From Paragordius varius (Eukaryota > Nematomorpha): a DNA stretch of 64,000 nt. Below the pieces are notes generated by a model, which was given only the letters and a program-made list of their open reading frames with translations, did no database searches and was not told where the DNA came from. Below, in pieces: positions 45,931-60,900 of the stretch. Each line of letters starts with the position of its first letter. Within the stretch, counting starts at the first letter, position 1. The stretch spans positions 1,798,001 to 1,862,000 of the forward strand of contig OZ176053.1 of the NCBI GenBank assembly GCA_964247055.1, in the 5' to 3' direction. The translations under genes and the position numbers were made by a program.

Positions 45931-48900
45931 TTATTCTTTAGCATTCTTGTTCAACAATGCTGCCGTATCTATCCGCAAAATTTTATTCATAAATAAGCCA
46001 TTAACCAATGTATCTTCTGTTTCATTACCTTTTAATAATCCCTTTTCCGCAATCAATTCAATTTTAACGGGTTTAAAGTATATGTTTTTTACATTGTTCT
46101 TTTCTTTTGTCTTGTCAGTTTCTGTTGTCAAATCTGAAATTTTGAAAATCAAATACGATGATGAAGCGTTTGTGTTCAGCAAGGACATATCCTTATTTTG
46201 GGGGGCATTTTTCACATATTGTTTAACATAATAACCCGATATTAATTCAGATGCATGGGTCAAATTATTTGTCACATAATCACTTTTATCATCCGCCGTT
46301 AATGATTGATTAGAAACTCTAACATAGACAACTCTTGCAATGTTTATCGTTTCATCTCCAAGCATTTGCTTAACAGTTTTAGCTTTTGTAATGTTGGCTA
46401 AATTTAGCGTTTTAATAACTTTGGTATCCCCATCTGAGCTACTCTTTTCTTCTTCTTGTCCTTTTCTGCCCTTTTCAAGGAATGCAATTAGTTCTGGGAA
46501 TTTAGCAAGATTCAAATTAACGTGTCGCGTCAAATTAAATGCCTCTACTTTGACAAGCGCATTGCCGCTATCCGACAAATTAGTATCATCAAAGTTTAAA
46601 GGTAGGTATAAAAGGTTGTCACCAACATTGCCTGTGCCCAAATTTATGTTTACAATGTTGGAATCATTTGTTAATTTAACTTCCGATAGATGGATCGGTT
46701 TAGCCGAACGTGTTATAATATTTCGCTTAATTTCTCCTTCTTGATTTTCAATCACCCCTACGAGATCCAAATGCTTGGCTTTGTTTAAGAGATTCGCATT
46801 CCTATTGCTGTGGCTTTTTATATCAGTCATGTAACTCCCTTTATATTCTTTTCTCTTATTAGTAATAGGCCCTTTCTTCACAATTTTAAGTTGGCTACTA
46901 TTGGCAGTATTTGGTTGTATTGATTCAATCATTTGACTAATGTTATAATAAACTGATATGCTATTCCCGCCCTGCTTTTTAGCATTTATAGTTTTTACAT
47001 GGCTTAATGGTGGATGATATCCAATAAGACGCATGACTTTGGGTATCGAAATTTTATCATACTCTTGTTGCAATATAAATGGTGCGCCTCCTTGAAACAC
47101 AAGTGTTGATTTCTGTTTTATTTCCTTGTTTACCGGCAAGGGGGGAGCTTTTTTAAAAGCGGGACGCGGTCGTACAAAGTATGATGTGACATCTTGTACG
47201 CCAAAGTTTTTGATTAGAATCAATTTAATTTGTTCATTTATAACGTAAGCTGCTCTTCTTAGTTCATTCAACGTGTAAAATTGCAATCCCAATTGTACGG
47301 GGATGTCTTCTATACAAATTTATATAAGATAAGAATGATTATTAGTATTAATTTTTTACACACACACTAAAAAATATTGAAATAATAGAGATAAAACGTA
47401 AAAACATAAAGACAATTTTTTTTCAAAAGACAACCATACTTATTCACAATCTAATTTTCCTATATAAATTTTTAAATTACAATTGTAAAATACATAATTA
47501 ATTGTGTTACCAATAAACATCTTTCCTTTTCAGTTTAAAAGCATGAATTATAATTAAAAAAATCAAGTTTAAAAGTACAGCGGTCTTTTAAGAAAAATAT
47601 TCGTCTTTATACGTTTTATCCGTATATTATCAATATTTACGGTATAATCGTTTTGGGTCACGGAATAAAAGATACAGATGTAAATTAGTCACACACATTT
47701 ATTTATACATTTTTACCATACTTTATCTTGAAATAATAAGGATTAAAAAAGTATGGTTGCCTTTTTCTAGCAAAAATATTTTTATTTTTGCGTTTTGTCC
47801 GCATAATTTCAGTTTTACAAAATAAATATGATTAATTAAATTATCTAATCACAACTTACTTTTAACATCGGATGAAAAGATTTTAATAGTTTTAGCCGAC
47901 TTTGTAGTAGGCGCAAAATTACGATATTTTTGATTCTTTTTTTCTGTCCCGTTTTGCGTTAACAAATCGATTCTATCCTCCAATATTTCTTTGAGCAAGG
48001 AATAAGTTACAAGCAAATTGTTAATTGAAGTATTTTTGGTGCCTTCATAGTCATCGTCAAATATATCGGGTGGGACAAGTGTTGTCTTGATCTGGTCTTC
48101 AAGAGTTAAAGTTTTTGGTTGAAATTTGCTAGAGGTCGTTTCTTTATCCTTTGAATTTGTTGAAAAAAAATTATGTAAAAAATAAATATTTTTTTGCTCA
48201 ACAAACCGCGTATTGGGTCTCTAAATTTGGATTAGGTTTATATACGGTTTGTGAAGTTTAAATAACTTATTAAAAAATCTAATTCAGATAATTTTTGGTG
48301 AACAATATATATGTTATTATATAATAAAAAAAACTAGTTTAGAACGTTTAAAAAAAATTTTTACTTCATCACATTACTTTTTTAAGAATAATTAGTGGAA
48401 GCTGGGATGCAAACGATTTAGTAAAGAAAAATCGTTGATAAAAATTTAGTTAAAAATCTGAGTTTTACACTCTGAGTTTTATACTTTTATTTGATATAAA
48501 AATTATTTTTATACGAAATTTTACCTGTACTGGCCTAGTTTTAATGGTTTGAGAGGACGGTTTTATGTTTAGTAGGGCAGAAGCTATCGAGATGAGTGGA
48601 TAACGTTTTGGTCCACACGTTGATCCTATGTGATCATCTAAGGCCAGATCCCAAACTATAGCGCCGGCATAGTTTTTCTTGAGCAAATATTTTACCTAAA
48701 ACATGAAGAAAAGCGAAATGTTTAGTATTTTCTCTTAAATTTAAATTAATTCTAATTGAAAAAATGGGTTTACAAAATATTTTTTGTTTGTTTGTTAAAT
48801 AGCATATTGTTACATTTGGTCCTTATGTTTTCACACAACAGTTATCAAAAAATTAGGGATTTTTTTAAATATTTGATTCACTTTTTTAAAAAATTTAAAA

Positions 48901-51900
48901 ATATCAAATTACTTTATATATAATACTATCTTCATTTTCATAGCTAAGCCATATATTATCTTTATAGGCATACGGGACTTTGGCTTCGTCATCAAACTTG
49001 AGTGTCCAACCGTTTGTCGCATTATAAATTTGTTTGCAAATCTAAGTGAATAGTGAAATATCAAAAAATAATATTTAAATGTTTAAATCATTATAAATAC
49101 GATATGTAACGAAGTTATATTTTTTTGAATATATATACAGAATAGACTGCAAACTAGCTAGATCTCATAATAAGTTAATTTAAATTTTATATTTGAAGCG
49201 TTTTACATCGATTTATACAATTTGTGGCTAATAAACACCAAACCCGACCCATTATATATTTTAAATAAATAAATAAAAATTGTGGCAAAATAAACTTATG
49301 GAAGAAGATACAGTAAAAATTGAAACTATACGGACAAAACGTATATATATAAAGACAAATTTTTTTTTCAAAAGACCATGCTTTTTTGAAACCTTAATAT
49401 GACTTATATAAAATATTTACATACCAATGTAAAATATAAAATTGATGGGGTTTCCTATTTACATCTGTATTTGATACATTTAAGTTATTGTTTTTACATG
49501 CATGTAAACACATGCTTTTAATCGAGTGGGAAAGGTATGGTATACCTACCCATCTCTTATCGATCTTTTTACCAAAAACATTGATTTTTACCTTCTCCGA
49601 ATATTATAAATAGTTAGATCCTAGTCCTTACATATCCATAACATATTTCCTATTCACATTCTTTCATTCGAAGGACATTCTGCTAATGTTGAAATCACGC
49701 AATCTCAGCATCCGCATCGCCACATGGAATTTACGCGGATCCTACAAAAACCACAAACTAGATATTGTCGTTAACGAGATGACTAAGCATAAAATTGACA
49801 TACTAGGAATTTCAGAATCACACATCCCCTCTACCGGAACCTTAGAATTTGACAATCATATTTTGTATTATTCCGGCCACGACTCATCAAAATACAACGG
49901 TGTCGGCATAATAATGAACAAAAAACTAGCTAACTTATCGGACATTTTTAATCCAATCAATGACCGTATTATCGCAATCCGCATACAAACAACCCCTCAA
50001 CCCATTACTATCCTTCAAATTTACGCACCTACCTCCTCTTACAGCGATGACGACTGTGAAAAATTTTATAGCGATCTCGACTTGGCGATTTCCCAAATTT
50101 CAAAAAAGGATATCATATTTATCTTAGGCGATTTTAATTCAATCATCGGAACAGACAAAACACCTCCTATGACGGGCGGCATGGGCTTGGGCATAAAAAA
50201 CGAGAGAGGAGACAGATTGATTGAATTTTATGCTAACCATCGTTTCTTCGTCGCAAACAGCTTTTTTAAACAGCCCAAACGACGTCTATACATATGGCGT
50301 TCCCCGTGTCAAAGATACCGTAACCAGATTGACTTCATATTAGGTATGGTAAAATACAAAAGTTCATTTCAAAATGTCAAATGCCTACCAGGATCGGATT
50401 GCTACAGCGACCACAACCTATTGATCGCCAAACTCCGAATTAAATTACAACTTCCTAAAACATCCAAACCCACAAGAACAAGATTAGATTATGATACAAT
50501 CGACGACAAGTTTAGCACCGCTTTATCAAATCGTTTCGATTGTCTTGATCATAATTCCGAAAACTATCAGGATATAAACTTCTTTTGGAACGATATATAT
50601 ACATTCTGCCGAGACACAGCCAAAAAATAAAATTGTCAGCCAAAAGTCTCAAGATCGCAGAAAAACGTAGAGACTCCAAAATCAAATGCAAATGGGATAA
50701 ATACAAACAACTAAACAGTGAATTTCAGAAGAGTGCAAGAGAGGACACAAATAAGTATTATGACCAACTATGTGAAAAATTAGAAACAGACGCCAAAAAT
50801 AACCAAAACCTCTTTGCCCATGCAAACAATATTATTCCACACAAAAAAGTTTTTTAGGACCTATGAGAAACGACAACAACTCCACTGAAAAAGATGAAAT
50901 TCGCAAACTATGGCACAAACATATAAACAAACTATACAATGTAAATAACCCCCAACTATTAACGAACTTACTAGACAAAAAGAACCACCTATTATGAAAG
51001 AAGAAGTGGAACTCGCTATAAAACACTCTAGCACCGGTAAATCAGAGGGCCACAAAGATATCCCTACTGAAATAATAAAATACATTCCAATCGATATACT
51101 CACCAAACTTTTTCAAACCATATTTGAGATGGAAAAAATTCCTGAGGATTGGTGTACATCCATTATGATTCCGATTTTAAAAAAGGATAACCCAGAACTG
51201 TGTGACAACTATCGCACCATAGCGCTCATAAACCAGGTGTCCAAAGTTTTTCTAAAAATAATACAGTTTCGTCTAAATTCCATTCTTGACCCCGAAATAT
51301 CCACGATTCAGGCTGGTTTTCGAAAAGGTAGAGGATGCCGAGATATGATATGTAACATGAGGTGGATAATCGAGAAACACATCGAATTTAACAAAGAATT
51401 GCATATGTGCTTTGTCGATTTTTCCAAAGCATTTGATTCCATCCAGCACAATAAACTACGGAAAGCTTTAAAACAACTCGGAGTGTATTATGCAAATCTG
51501 AAAGATATACTTTATTTTTATAATATTTTTCTGTATTATATGCAAATGTGAAATACATACTTTGGTTATATATCATAACTTTCACCGTTATTTGAATTGT
51601 ATTATTTTTTATATTTTTTGTGTTATATGTAAATATATAACCTTTGTTACTTGAAATTTTATTGATAATGCAAATCATGGACAGTTAAAATTGCTATATA
51701 TACACCTTAAAAAACCAAATAAATAATTCAGTTCATTTCACATTTCTTTTATTATCTCTTTATCTTAAAAGATAACATTGGTGGCAATTCGAGTACCGAA
51801 CTAAGCTAGTGCTAGTGGAGGTCTTACTGATACCCAATCGAACATGACAACGCCAATCAATCTCGCTAACCTATGCATCGAAAAATATAATGATAATATT

Positions 51901-54900
51901 AAGTTTGAGGAATACGTTGAGTATTTGACAAATGTTATGGAGGCAAAAGATATCCCTGTAACAGAACAAGCCCTCAAAACAACCTTGCTTGCGTATGGAG
52001 GTCTAATGGTGGTACGCAAAATCAACCAACGACTCTATCCGAAAAAGATAAAAGATGCAGAATGGACCGAGATAATGGCAACGGGTTTAAAGGTATTCAA
52101 TCCCACAAAGTCGAAATTCCAAAGCAGTTTTGAGTTTTTCCGACTTGTGCGGAACAACACCGAATCGTTTACCCAATTTCTAGAACGGGTAAAAATCGCA
52201 GCCGAAGAGGCAAAATTTAAGGATTCAATAGAGGAACGGATTCGGGATGCCTTCGTCATTGGGTTACGGCAACCACAATTGGAAATTGACATACATTCAA
52301 GGTATCCCGATGCCGAGATCAACGGACAACCCGTGCCTCTAGAAACGATAGTGGATCTCGCACTAGCACACGAGGCTGCCAGGGCTGGCCTTCATAACAA
52401 TAATGATAATACCAATTATAATAATGGTAATAATTTAAATCGATTACAACACACCAATAATAATAACAAGGCCATGCGTTCACGACAGCCAACAGCAAAA
52501 CCCCTAACACATTCGTGCAATCGTTGTGGTAATAGCCATGGACCAAACAAATGTCCTGCCTGGAACCGCAATTGCAATAAATGTGGAAAACCTCATCACT
52601 TCGCAAAAATGTGTAGATCAAAAAACACTGCCAAAAATTTGTTCAACCGCCAGATCCATAGAAAAGCAATGTCAACCTCACCATGGACCGTAAAATTAAT
52701 GATAAACAACACCGAACAAACGTTTATCTCTGATACTGGAGCTGACATCAGTGTTATCAGCTTTGACACCTGGAAACAAGTTGGCAAGCCAAATATTAGA
52801 CCCATAGCGCCAGTAAAAGCCTACAATAATAGCATAGTACCTCTACTGGGCGTAACAACAGTCACAGTGCAAATCAATGGGCAAAACTTGGGGAACGCAG
52901 AATGTTGTGTATTGAAAGAAAAAATGTCAAAGGCACCGCTTATTTGTGCCTTGGATTGGATCACGAGATTTAACATCTACATTCCTAAAGTACGAATTAA
53001 CTTTCTTAAACTTGATAAAATTATTGAAAATTTCCCTAATCTATTTAAAGAGGAATTAGGTTGTTACATAGAGCCAGTTACAATTCATATAGCACCCAAT
53101 GCCTCCCCCAAAGTTTGGCCTTGCCGCCGAGTACCGTTTCCCCTAAGAGCAAAAGTTGAAAATGAATTACTAAGATTACAAAAGTTAGACATTCTGGAGC
53201 CTATAGATCCCAACCTTACACCTCTGACATGGGCCACCCCCACCGTTAATGTGCTCAAAGCGAATGGAGAGGTAAGAATTTGCAGCGATTTTAGAGTTAC
53301 CATCAACAAGTGGCCACTGAGGACTCTCATATCATTCCAACGTTTAATGATTTAGTGAGTAAGATTGGCGAAGGCCAAGTTTTCACTAAGATTGACTTGA
53401 AAGATGCCTACCTACAAATGCCAATAACCAAAGAATCACAAGATCTCTTGACAATTGCGACTCACAAAGGATTTTTTCGCTACAAAAGGATGCCTTTCGG
53501 ACTGTCAACAGCACCAATAATTTTCCAACGAGTCATGGACCAGGTTATAAAAGATTGTCCCGGCACTTGTGCATATTTAGATGATGTTTTAGTAACTGGC
53601 AAATCTGAACAGGAACATTTAATAAATCTTAATAATGTTTTAAATCGGTTAGAATTAGCAGGTTTTAGATTAAGAAAAGATAAAATAAAAATTGGTGAAC
53701 CTTCAGTAAGTTATCTGGGATTTGAAATAAGTAATAAAGGTATAAGTCCTTGCAAGAATAAAGTAAAAGCAATCAATGATTTTAAAAAACCTGTGGATAA
53801 AAAATCTTTAAGAAGTTTTCTAGGATTTTTGACGTTTCGTGAAAGATTTATACCCAAGCTTCAATTGATTGTAAGTGATTTACATAGTTTAACAAGTAAC
53901 AACGTCAGATGGAACTGGTCGGAAAAACATGAGAATTGTTGGAAAGCCGCTAAGGAATTATTAAGTGAACAAGTATTTTTAACACCATACAATCCGGATA
54001 GAAAGTTAGTAATTGAAACCGATGCCTCAGATATAGGGTTTGGATGTATTTTAAGTCATGTTGTAAATGGTGAAAGGAAACCCTTTGCCTATGGTTCAAG
54101 AAAATGTAGTGCCGCAGAATCGAACTACTCCACGATAGAAAAGGAATTAAAGGCTATTGTTTTTGCATTAGAAAAGTTCCACAACTTCATTTATGGTAGA
54201 AAGTTTGAAATTTTGACAGACCACTTACCACTTGTTAGGTTAATAAATAGGGATAGAAATTTGAAAGAAATTCAAAATGCGAAAGTTTTAAGATGGGTGA
54301 ACCGTTTGAATTTATGACTTTGAACTTAGTTATCAGGCGGGTCCCAAAAATAGAGCTGATTACTTATCAAGATGTCCCAGTGATGATAATGTCGACACAA
54401 TCGATAGAGATTACATGGTAACTAGATATCTTAGGTTTCTTAATTGCCATAACGTTCCGTTAAGTCGCGATGAAATTCGGAGAGAAACGGTTAAAGATAA
54501 AATTTTGCAGAAAGTAATTAAGGCGATTCATAACCAAGATTGGAGTGATGTTGAGTTGGCTGGGTTTACGAATCGGAAGGGAGAGATTTCGTACCAATAC
54601 GGATTGCTCAGTTTAAACGATCGAATTATCATTCCAGAAAGCTTACAGTCAAATGTGGTCAACTACTTACACAGCGGGCACAATAATGTAGAAACAATGA
54701 AAGCAATGGCAAGGTTTACCTGTTTTTGGCCAAAATTAGAGAATGATTTGGTAAGAAGATACAGTGAGTGTAGTTCATGTCAAGTAAACAAACCAAGCCT
54801 AGGTGAAAATCCGACTTATCAATGGGACCCAAATGCTGCGATATGGGAGCGGTTACACATCGATATAGCGGGACCAGTTGACGGGTATTATTGGTTGTTA

Positions 54901-57900
54901 TTGATTGATAGCTCATCAAAATGGTCGGAAGGGTTCATGTTAAAACGGGTTAATTCGGTAAACATATTGCATAAACTCGAGGAAACCTTTGCCAGGTTTG
55001 GGTTTCCGAGGACGGTAATTAGTGATAATGCTTCTTATTTTAGTAATTCGTACTTCACATCCACTCTAACAAACTTGGGTATTAAACACGTGAGGGTAAC
55101 CCCCTATCATCCTAAAAGTAATGGGATGGTAGAAAGGTTAGTGGGGACCCTCAAGGGCAAGTATAGAAAAATCAAAAATGATAATATTTCACCACAAGAA
55201 GCCTTCAATACCACTCTATGGTCGTATCGTAATTCAATACATGCGACTACAAAAGAAACCCCGTTTCAACTACTCTTCAAACGAGTATCTCAAACACCCC
55301 TCACCTGGATCAACACAAAAGCAACAATCTTAGACGCACCCCGTCCACGCCGTGAATTCTCAATAAACCAACCCGTAATGATGAGAAACGAACAAAATTT
55401 TGGATGGCGAGCCGGCGATGTTGTTGATAGAACGGGTCTCCTTTCGTACAGTGTGTGGGATCAGGTAAACCAGAAGATTGTCAGAAAGCATGCAGATCAG
55501 TTGAAACACGTAGACCTACCGGCCAACTCACCCGCACCGGTTACTCCAAACAATAGTAATGATAGTAATATAGACAATAACAATAATAATAATGGTACGC
55601 CTGAAATAAAGCGAAGAATTGCTATTGCTAAAGCAGTAACTTTTAAATATAACAGGCTTTGGATGTCACATGACATTAAACTACAAACCAAAATCAGATT
55701 AATCAAAGCTACAGTTTTCCCCACATTCATGTATGGGGGGGAAAGCTGGACACTGAAAAAATATGATGAACGTCTAATAAACTCTTTCGAATTATGGGTC
55801 TGGAGGAAACTTCTTCAAACAAAATGGACAGACAAAGTTTCAAACACCACCATTCTAAATAAAATTAACCCAGAAATGTCACTTCTTGGCAGCTTAACAC
55901 GGCAAAAACTCTCCTTCTTCGGGCACATCATGAGATCCAGCTCACTTGAAAAATCACTGATGCTGGGGAAAGTGAGTGGTGCCCGAAAAAGAAGGAGAAG
56001 ACGAACTCGTTGGATGGATAACATCCATAAAAAAACCAACCAATCCTTATCCGACCTAAACACCAAAACCGGAAATCGCAATGAATGGAGAAGCTTTATT
56101 TTCAATGTTGCAATTAGTCGGAATCGACTTTAGCAAACAACAACAACAAAATAACGATTATATTAAAAATAATCATAGGGTCGTCTTTTGAAAATAAATA
56201 TTAGTCTGTATATTTTTACGTTTTGTCCGTATATTTTTAATTTTTACTGTAATAAACTAGGTCTTTAAGAAAACGTTACATGCTTGCGAAAATTGGCCAA
56301 TTATTTTTTACTAGAAATTGCCGATTCATAATTTTTATGCATACCTCATAGTTTGACCAAATACCGGATTCTTGGCTATAAGGACCGACTGGACCCGGTC
56401 CTGATATCATATCACGAGGTTTGTTCGCTGAAACATCTTTCAATTTAAACGTTCGCCCGTAAGTCGGGATTCCTATGAGAAGTTTTTCCAAGGGCATTCC
56501 TCTAACGTGCCAATAGTACATGGCCCAACTCTATAATAGGTACGATTATTTTAGTTAGCCAAAAAGGGTCTTAAAAAGTATATTTTAACCGATTTTTTAT
56601 GTCTTTATGACATCAATTTCGAGATTTACAAACTATCCATAAAAAAACAGTAAATTAAAATATGAAAGTAATGTAAATTGTTGCAAAATATGTCAGCTAT
56701 TAAAAAATTTAATAAGTAAACGCAAAAATTATTTTTAAATTTATATCATACACCTTTTCTTCTGATTATTATAACTGAATTAGGAATAAAGCAAAAAAGT
56801 CATACGATAGAGAAATCCGATTTAGAATCATAGAGGGGACTATTGTGACCTGCTTTGGGTTGCCACCAACCATTCATATCATACGTCATAACTCCAATAA
56901 AATCAAAGAATCTAAAAAATTTTGTTGATTTTTGTTAAAGTTAAATATATGTGTGGCCTTAAGAAAATAAACATTTTAAAAAAATCCAGAGAATTAAAAC
57001 CCTTTTATTATTCAAAATTATATAAAAATTAAAAAAAAGTTGAATATATTTTCATATACTTGGCCAATTTGGGTATATCATAACCGTTATCTATGTTAGT
57101 TTCTCCAGCAGATACCGCAGCAGTGATATAGAGACGTTTACCCAGCTTTCGGCCAAGTTTATCAATTTCATTCCTTAACTCCTATTTAAGGAATAAAATA
57201 TAGAAATATTTTAACAATAAAAAATAAAAGGGTAAAAACTAAAGACAAATAATATTTTATAGGGAAGACTTGATTAATTTTTATATCTAAATCTAAATGA
57301 CCTATTGTAAAATATTTAATTAAATGTGTTACCAACTTTCTAAAAAAGTAGGCCTAAAAACATTACTGTTTTAGCTTTCAGTTCTTGTCTCAATTTAACT
57401 TTTGCTATAAAATGAATAATTGTAAAGAGTAAAATTTTAGACTGTTTGTTAGCTTTACCTCAACTAAGATTGGAAAATTTTTCTTATCTTCAACTAATCG
57501 GCCGCCTTGACCCCCATGCCCTGGATATTCCCAATCCAAATCGATTCCATCCAGCTCGTATTTTCGGATGTGATCAACGGTACTTTGAATAAACACTCTT
57601 CGATTTTTGGGATCCATTGCTAAATCACTATTTAAAAGAGACTCACATTATGGTATAATTTACAATGAAAATATAGTTAAGAAATAATATTTTACCAAAA
57701 AAATTGTATAAAATAAAAATATATTTTTTGGGGGTGTGATTTATGAAAAATTTTAAATAACTGATTATTTATTAATATATATCAACAAATTATTCAATAA
57801 GGAAGATAATATTTATTGATTGAAATCGAATTTCACAGTAAAATCATAAAAAAACAGATTATATATAATTTGGTGAGAAAATAATATCCGACTTTTTTTA

Positions 57901-60900
57901 TCCACAATATCTAACGAAAAATATTTTCACAACGGTTCTCAAACCATAAAATATATTTATGCATAATTAAATTGATATAACTTTAAAAAGTTTTTTCACC
58001 ACATAATTTAGATGTTTTTGGTAACCCTGACTCACTAAAATCTCCTTCTAAAAATTAAAAATTTTACAGGCTAATAAAACAATATTTAACTTATGGGAAG
58101 AGAAGGTAAGTAATTTTGATATCAATATTTCGTTGTTTGTCGCATTTTAAAATGACTACCTTAAATCAAATTTTCAATTCGCCATATCCCTCAAACTTTA
58201 GATAAATGAACAATTATAAAATTGATTGTTCCACAATTAATAAATGGCTCTTTATGGTAAATTTTTTTTTCGGTCTGTAACAACATTCTAAAACTTTAAC
58301 CATAATGATAAAATATATAAAAAATTATTTATCATAAAATTATGCATAAAACCTAAAAACTCTTCCACCAGCATTCCACCCACCCAAACCAACAATAACT
58401 TTAAGTGCCGGATTAATCTTCTTTTTGGCAATCAATTCACGGATTTGTTCTGATTTAGAATATATTTTATTAAAAGGTAAAAAAACTAAGATTTTATTTC
58501 GTAAGGAGTGAATATAGTTAGGTTAACTGAAAGAGTTTTTAATTTTGACTTAAAGTTTACCCTCATAATTGTGTTCAAAATTTTGGATGGTATAATTGGT
58601 TTCGAGTTTTTGAAACGCATAAATAATGTAATTGCATAAGAAAGGATCTAAACTGGCTGGTGTAAAATTGTATGGGGCGGATTTCCATTGATCCCAAGAA
58701 GTGTAATAACAAAAGAGCGATTTATTGCCTATTTTTCAATAAATTATAAAAATAGTTTATGTTTTGAAATAAAAAAAATAATTTAAATTAAACTATTTCA
58801 CTACTTTTTAGTTTAAACTCTCTTCTGTTCATGAAATACACATTTATATAAAAATTAATAACAAATATATAAAATAAATATTTTTAACTATCTTTTCTCT
58901 TATTACAATACTATTAGTTATCATTAAAAGTAATTTAATTTTGAGTAATTTTTTAAACCTATTAATGGTACTAAGTAGTTAAAAACCTAAATAAAAACAA
59001 CAAAAATATAAATTCAGCTAAAAAAATTTTATATGATTGCAAAATATTATGCACGTTAAGTCAATATTTTTAGTTTACCTATAAATTTTTTTAATTTCCT
59101 TCAATTACTAAAAGCAAATATATGTAATATAATTTTAATTATCCATGTAGAGTAGTAAATATGGTCAAACCCTTTTCAGGTACCGGGACTTTTTCATCTA
59201 GCGTAATAGGGGGCTCTTTAGGGAGAACAACTCTATCAACTACGGCTGAGATGCTTGGAGGCAGCGAATCTTTCCCAGGTTTCAGGAATAATTTATTACA
59301 GGCGCATGCAATAGTACCGTTAGATGATGATGCAGTTGTTTTCTTATTCACATATTTGGGTTGAGCCACATAAAAGTCTTCAAAAATGGTAGATTGCCAA
59401 CTCCAAACGCAAGATTGCGTTTTGGGGTCAAACACAACAATCCCATTCGCTGTGGACGGGTCCGTCCCAATGTTAAGGAGAGAAACCCCAACGGCCGCAG
59501 AACATGGTCTATGATAAACTGTGTAGCTATTACCTCCGGCTGGTACGCATTCCCAATAATATCTGTTTGCCAATGGGAAAAAATAGTATAAGTTTTATAC
59601 ATTAAAACTCATTTTTCGTTATTATGGGTATAGTATAAACACTATCCTAACGCTTTATTTTTTTATGCCGGGCACTGTACATGGAAAAATATGTAGAAAT
59701 TATGAAAATATTTTGAACACCGATTAAATTACGAATTATTTGCAGATTTTTTGGCGTGGGGACCGAAATTATTGAATGCTCTTCTTTTTCCATATATCAA
59801 ATATTTAACTTGACATAAAATATTTCAAAACGTAAATTTTAATATATTCGAATCTACCTGCAATCCGTTTCGTCGAGAAATAGTCCCGAGGTTTTACACG
59901 CATACTGTGGCTGCCTTTGTTCATTAGTTTTTAATGTTTCCAAACATACGTTTGCAAGGGCTTGAACGTTAGAGTCATTAGATCTGGCACCCAGAATTTG
60001 ACTTCTATTGGCGGTAAGGAGATCGGCCAATTCCCTATTTCCGATTGAAGATGGGCTTGGTGAAGGGAACACCGACGAGGGAGATGTCGAACCTGGAGAA
60101 ACTGGTAAAACACCGCGGCTATCAACGGAACCAACAATGTTGCCAGAGGGCGGTTGGGTCGGAGGGTGTATTTGATTGTAGATATCACACAAACAGGCAT
60201 TCTCGTCTGGAAAAAAAGAAGTTGAAAATTTTAATTTTCCATGTTAAGTTAATTCAGGGTATGTATGAGTGTCAAAAAACTCGAATTTTATGCCAAAAAA
60301 CGAGACTAGTAAATTGTATTTAAAAAAACCGATATTTATAATTATTTTTTGAAAAAGTCGTAGATTTTTAAATCGAGAATCGGCCATTGTGATTTTTTTT
60401 ATATGCTAGTGGATAACTATTGCATGTTAAAAAATGTTTCAATTCTTCTAACTGTAATTAATTTGCAAGCGAGTATGTGTAAAACCTTCATTTAATTTTG
60501 CAAATTTAGACGGTGAGATAGTGAGAACTTCCCGCTTTTCTATATTATTTGATTGTCTCCAAACACAATTCTTAACGGTGACATCAAAGATGGTGTTTAT
60601 GGGATCGGCACAAGATCTGTGATACACCAAATAGTTTTTGGCTAAGCTGTTGTAGACGCATTCGTAGTAATATCTATTAAATGAATATAAAATATATAAT
60701 TATGTATAAGGATAATATCAGAACTATTACAATAATCATAACAAATTTTCAATATATATATATATATATTATCTATGGAAAAAGAATAAAGATAAAACCA
60801 AATTGTTTATCGTGTTGAGTGGCTCTTTAAGTAAACTCTTTTAATAAATGACTGATATAAATAAGCCCGAAACCAGAAAACTTTGCTCAATAGATAGCAA

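Larger units (their letters stand above)
49500..51483 (+). mobile_element. non-LTR retrotransposon L3, 5' part (endonuclease and RT N-terminal part)
   Basis: CFDP2/'craniofacial development protein 2'-like endonuclease-RT element inserted in the MITE, antisense to the chitinase gene. It runs through RT motif A and then stops where an LTR begins. Its tail resumes at about 55598. Several frameshifts lie between 50628 and 50994. Confidence 0.8.
51484..55597 (+). mobile_element. Ty3/gypsy-type LTR retrotransposon lacking its 3' LTR
   Basis: Inserted in the LINE RT region. Order: LTR, gag with two zinc knuckles, protease, RT, RNase H, integrase (Ty3 order). Two frameshifts break the polyprotein, near 53310 and 54315. 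No envelope frame. The right end is not an LTR: the integrase frame runs into the LINE L3 C-terminus near 55598, so a deletion removed the 3' LTR and the middle of the host LINE. Inactive as an autonomous element. Confidence 0.85.

Noticed and set aside
46340-46744. 134-residue plus-strand ORF
   Set aside because: Antisense shadow of the conserved-phase chitinase C-terminal exon; composition typical of a reverse-strand frame.
51844-56133. endogenous retrovirus with envelope
   Set aside because: No envelope frame is present and the Pol order and motifs fit a Ty3-type LTR retrotransposon.
59161-59602. three overlapping ORFs opposite or shifted against the CBM14 exon
   Set aside because: Only the minus frame with six cysteines agrees with flanking splice phases and the CBM14 family.
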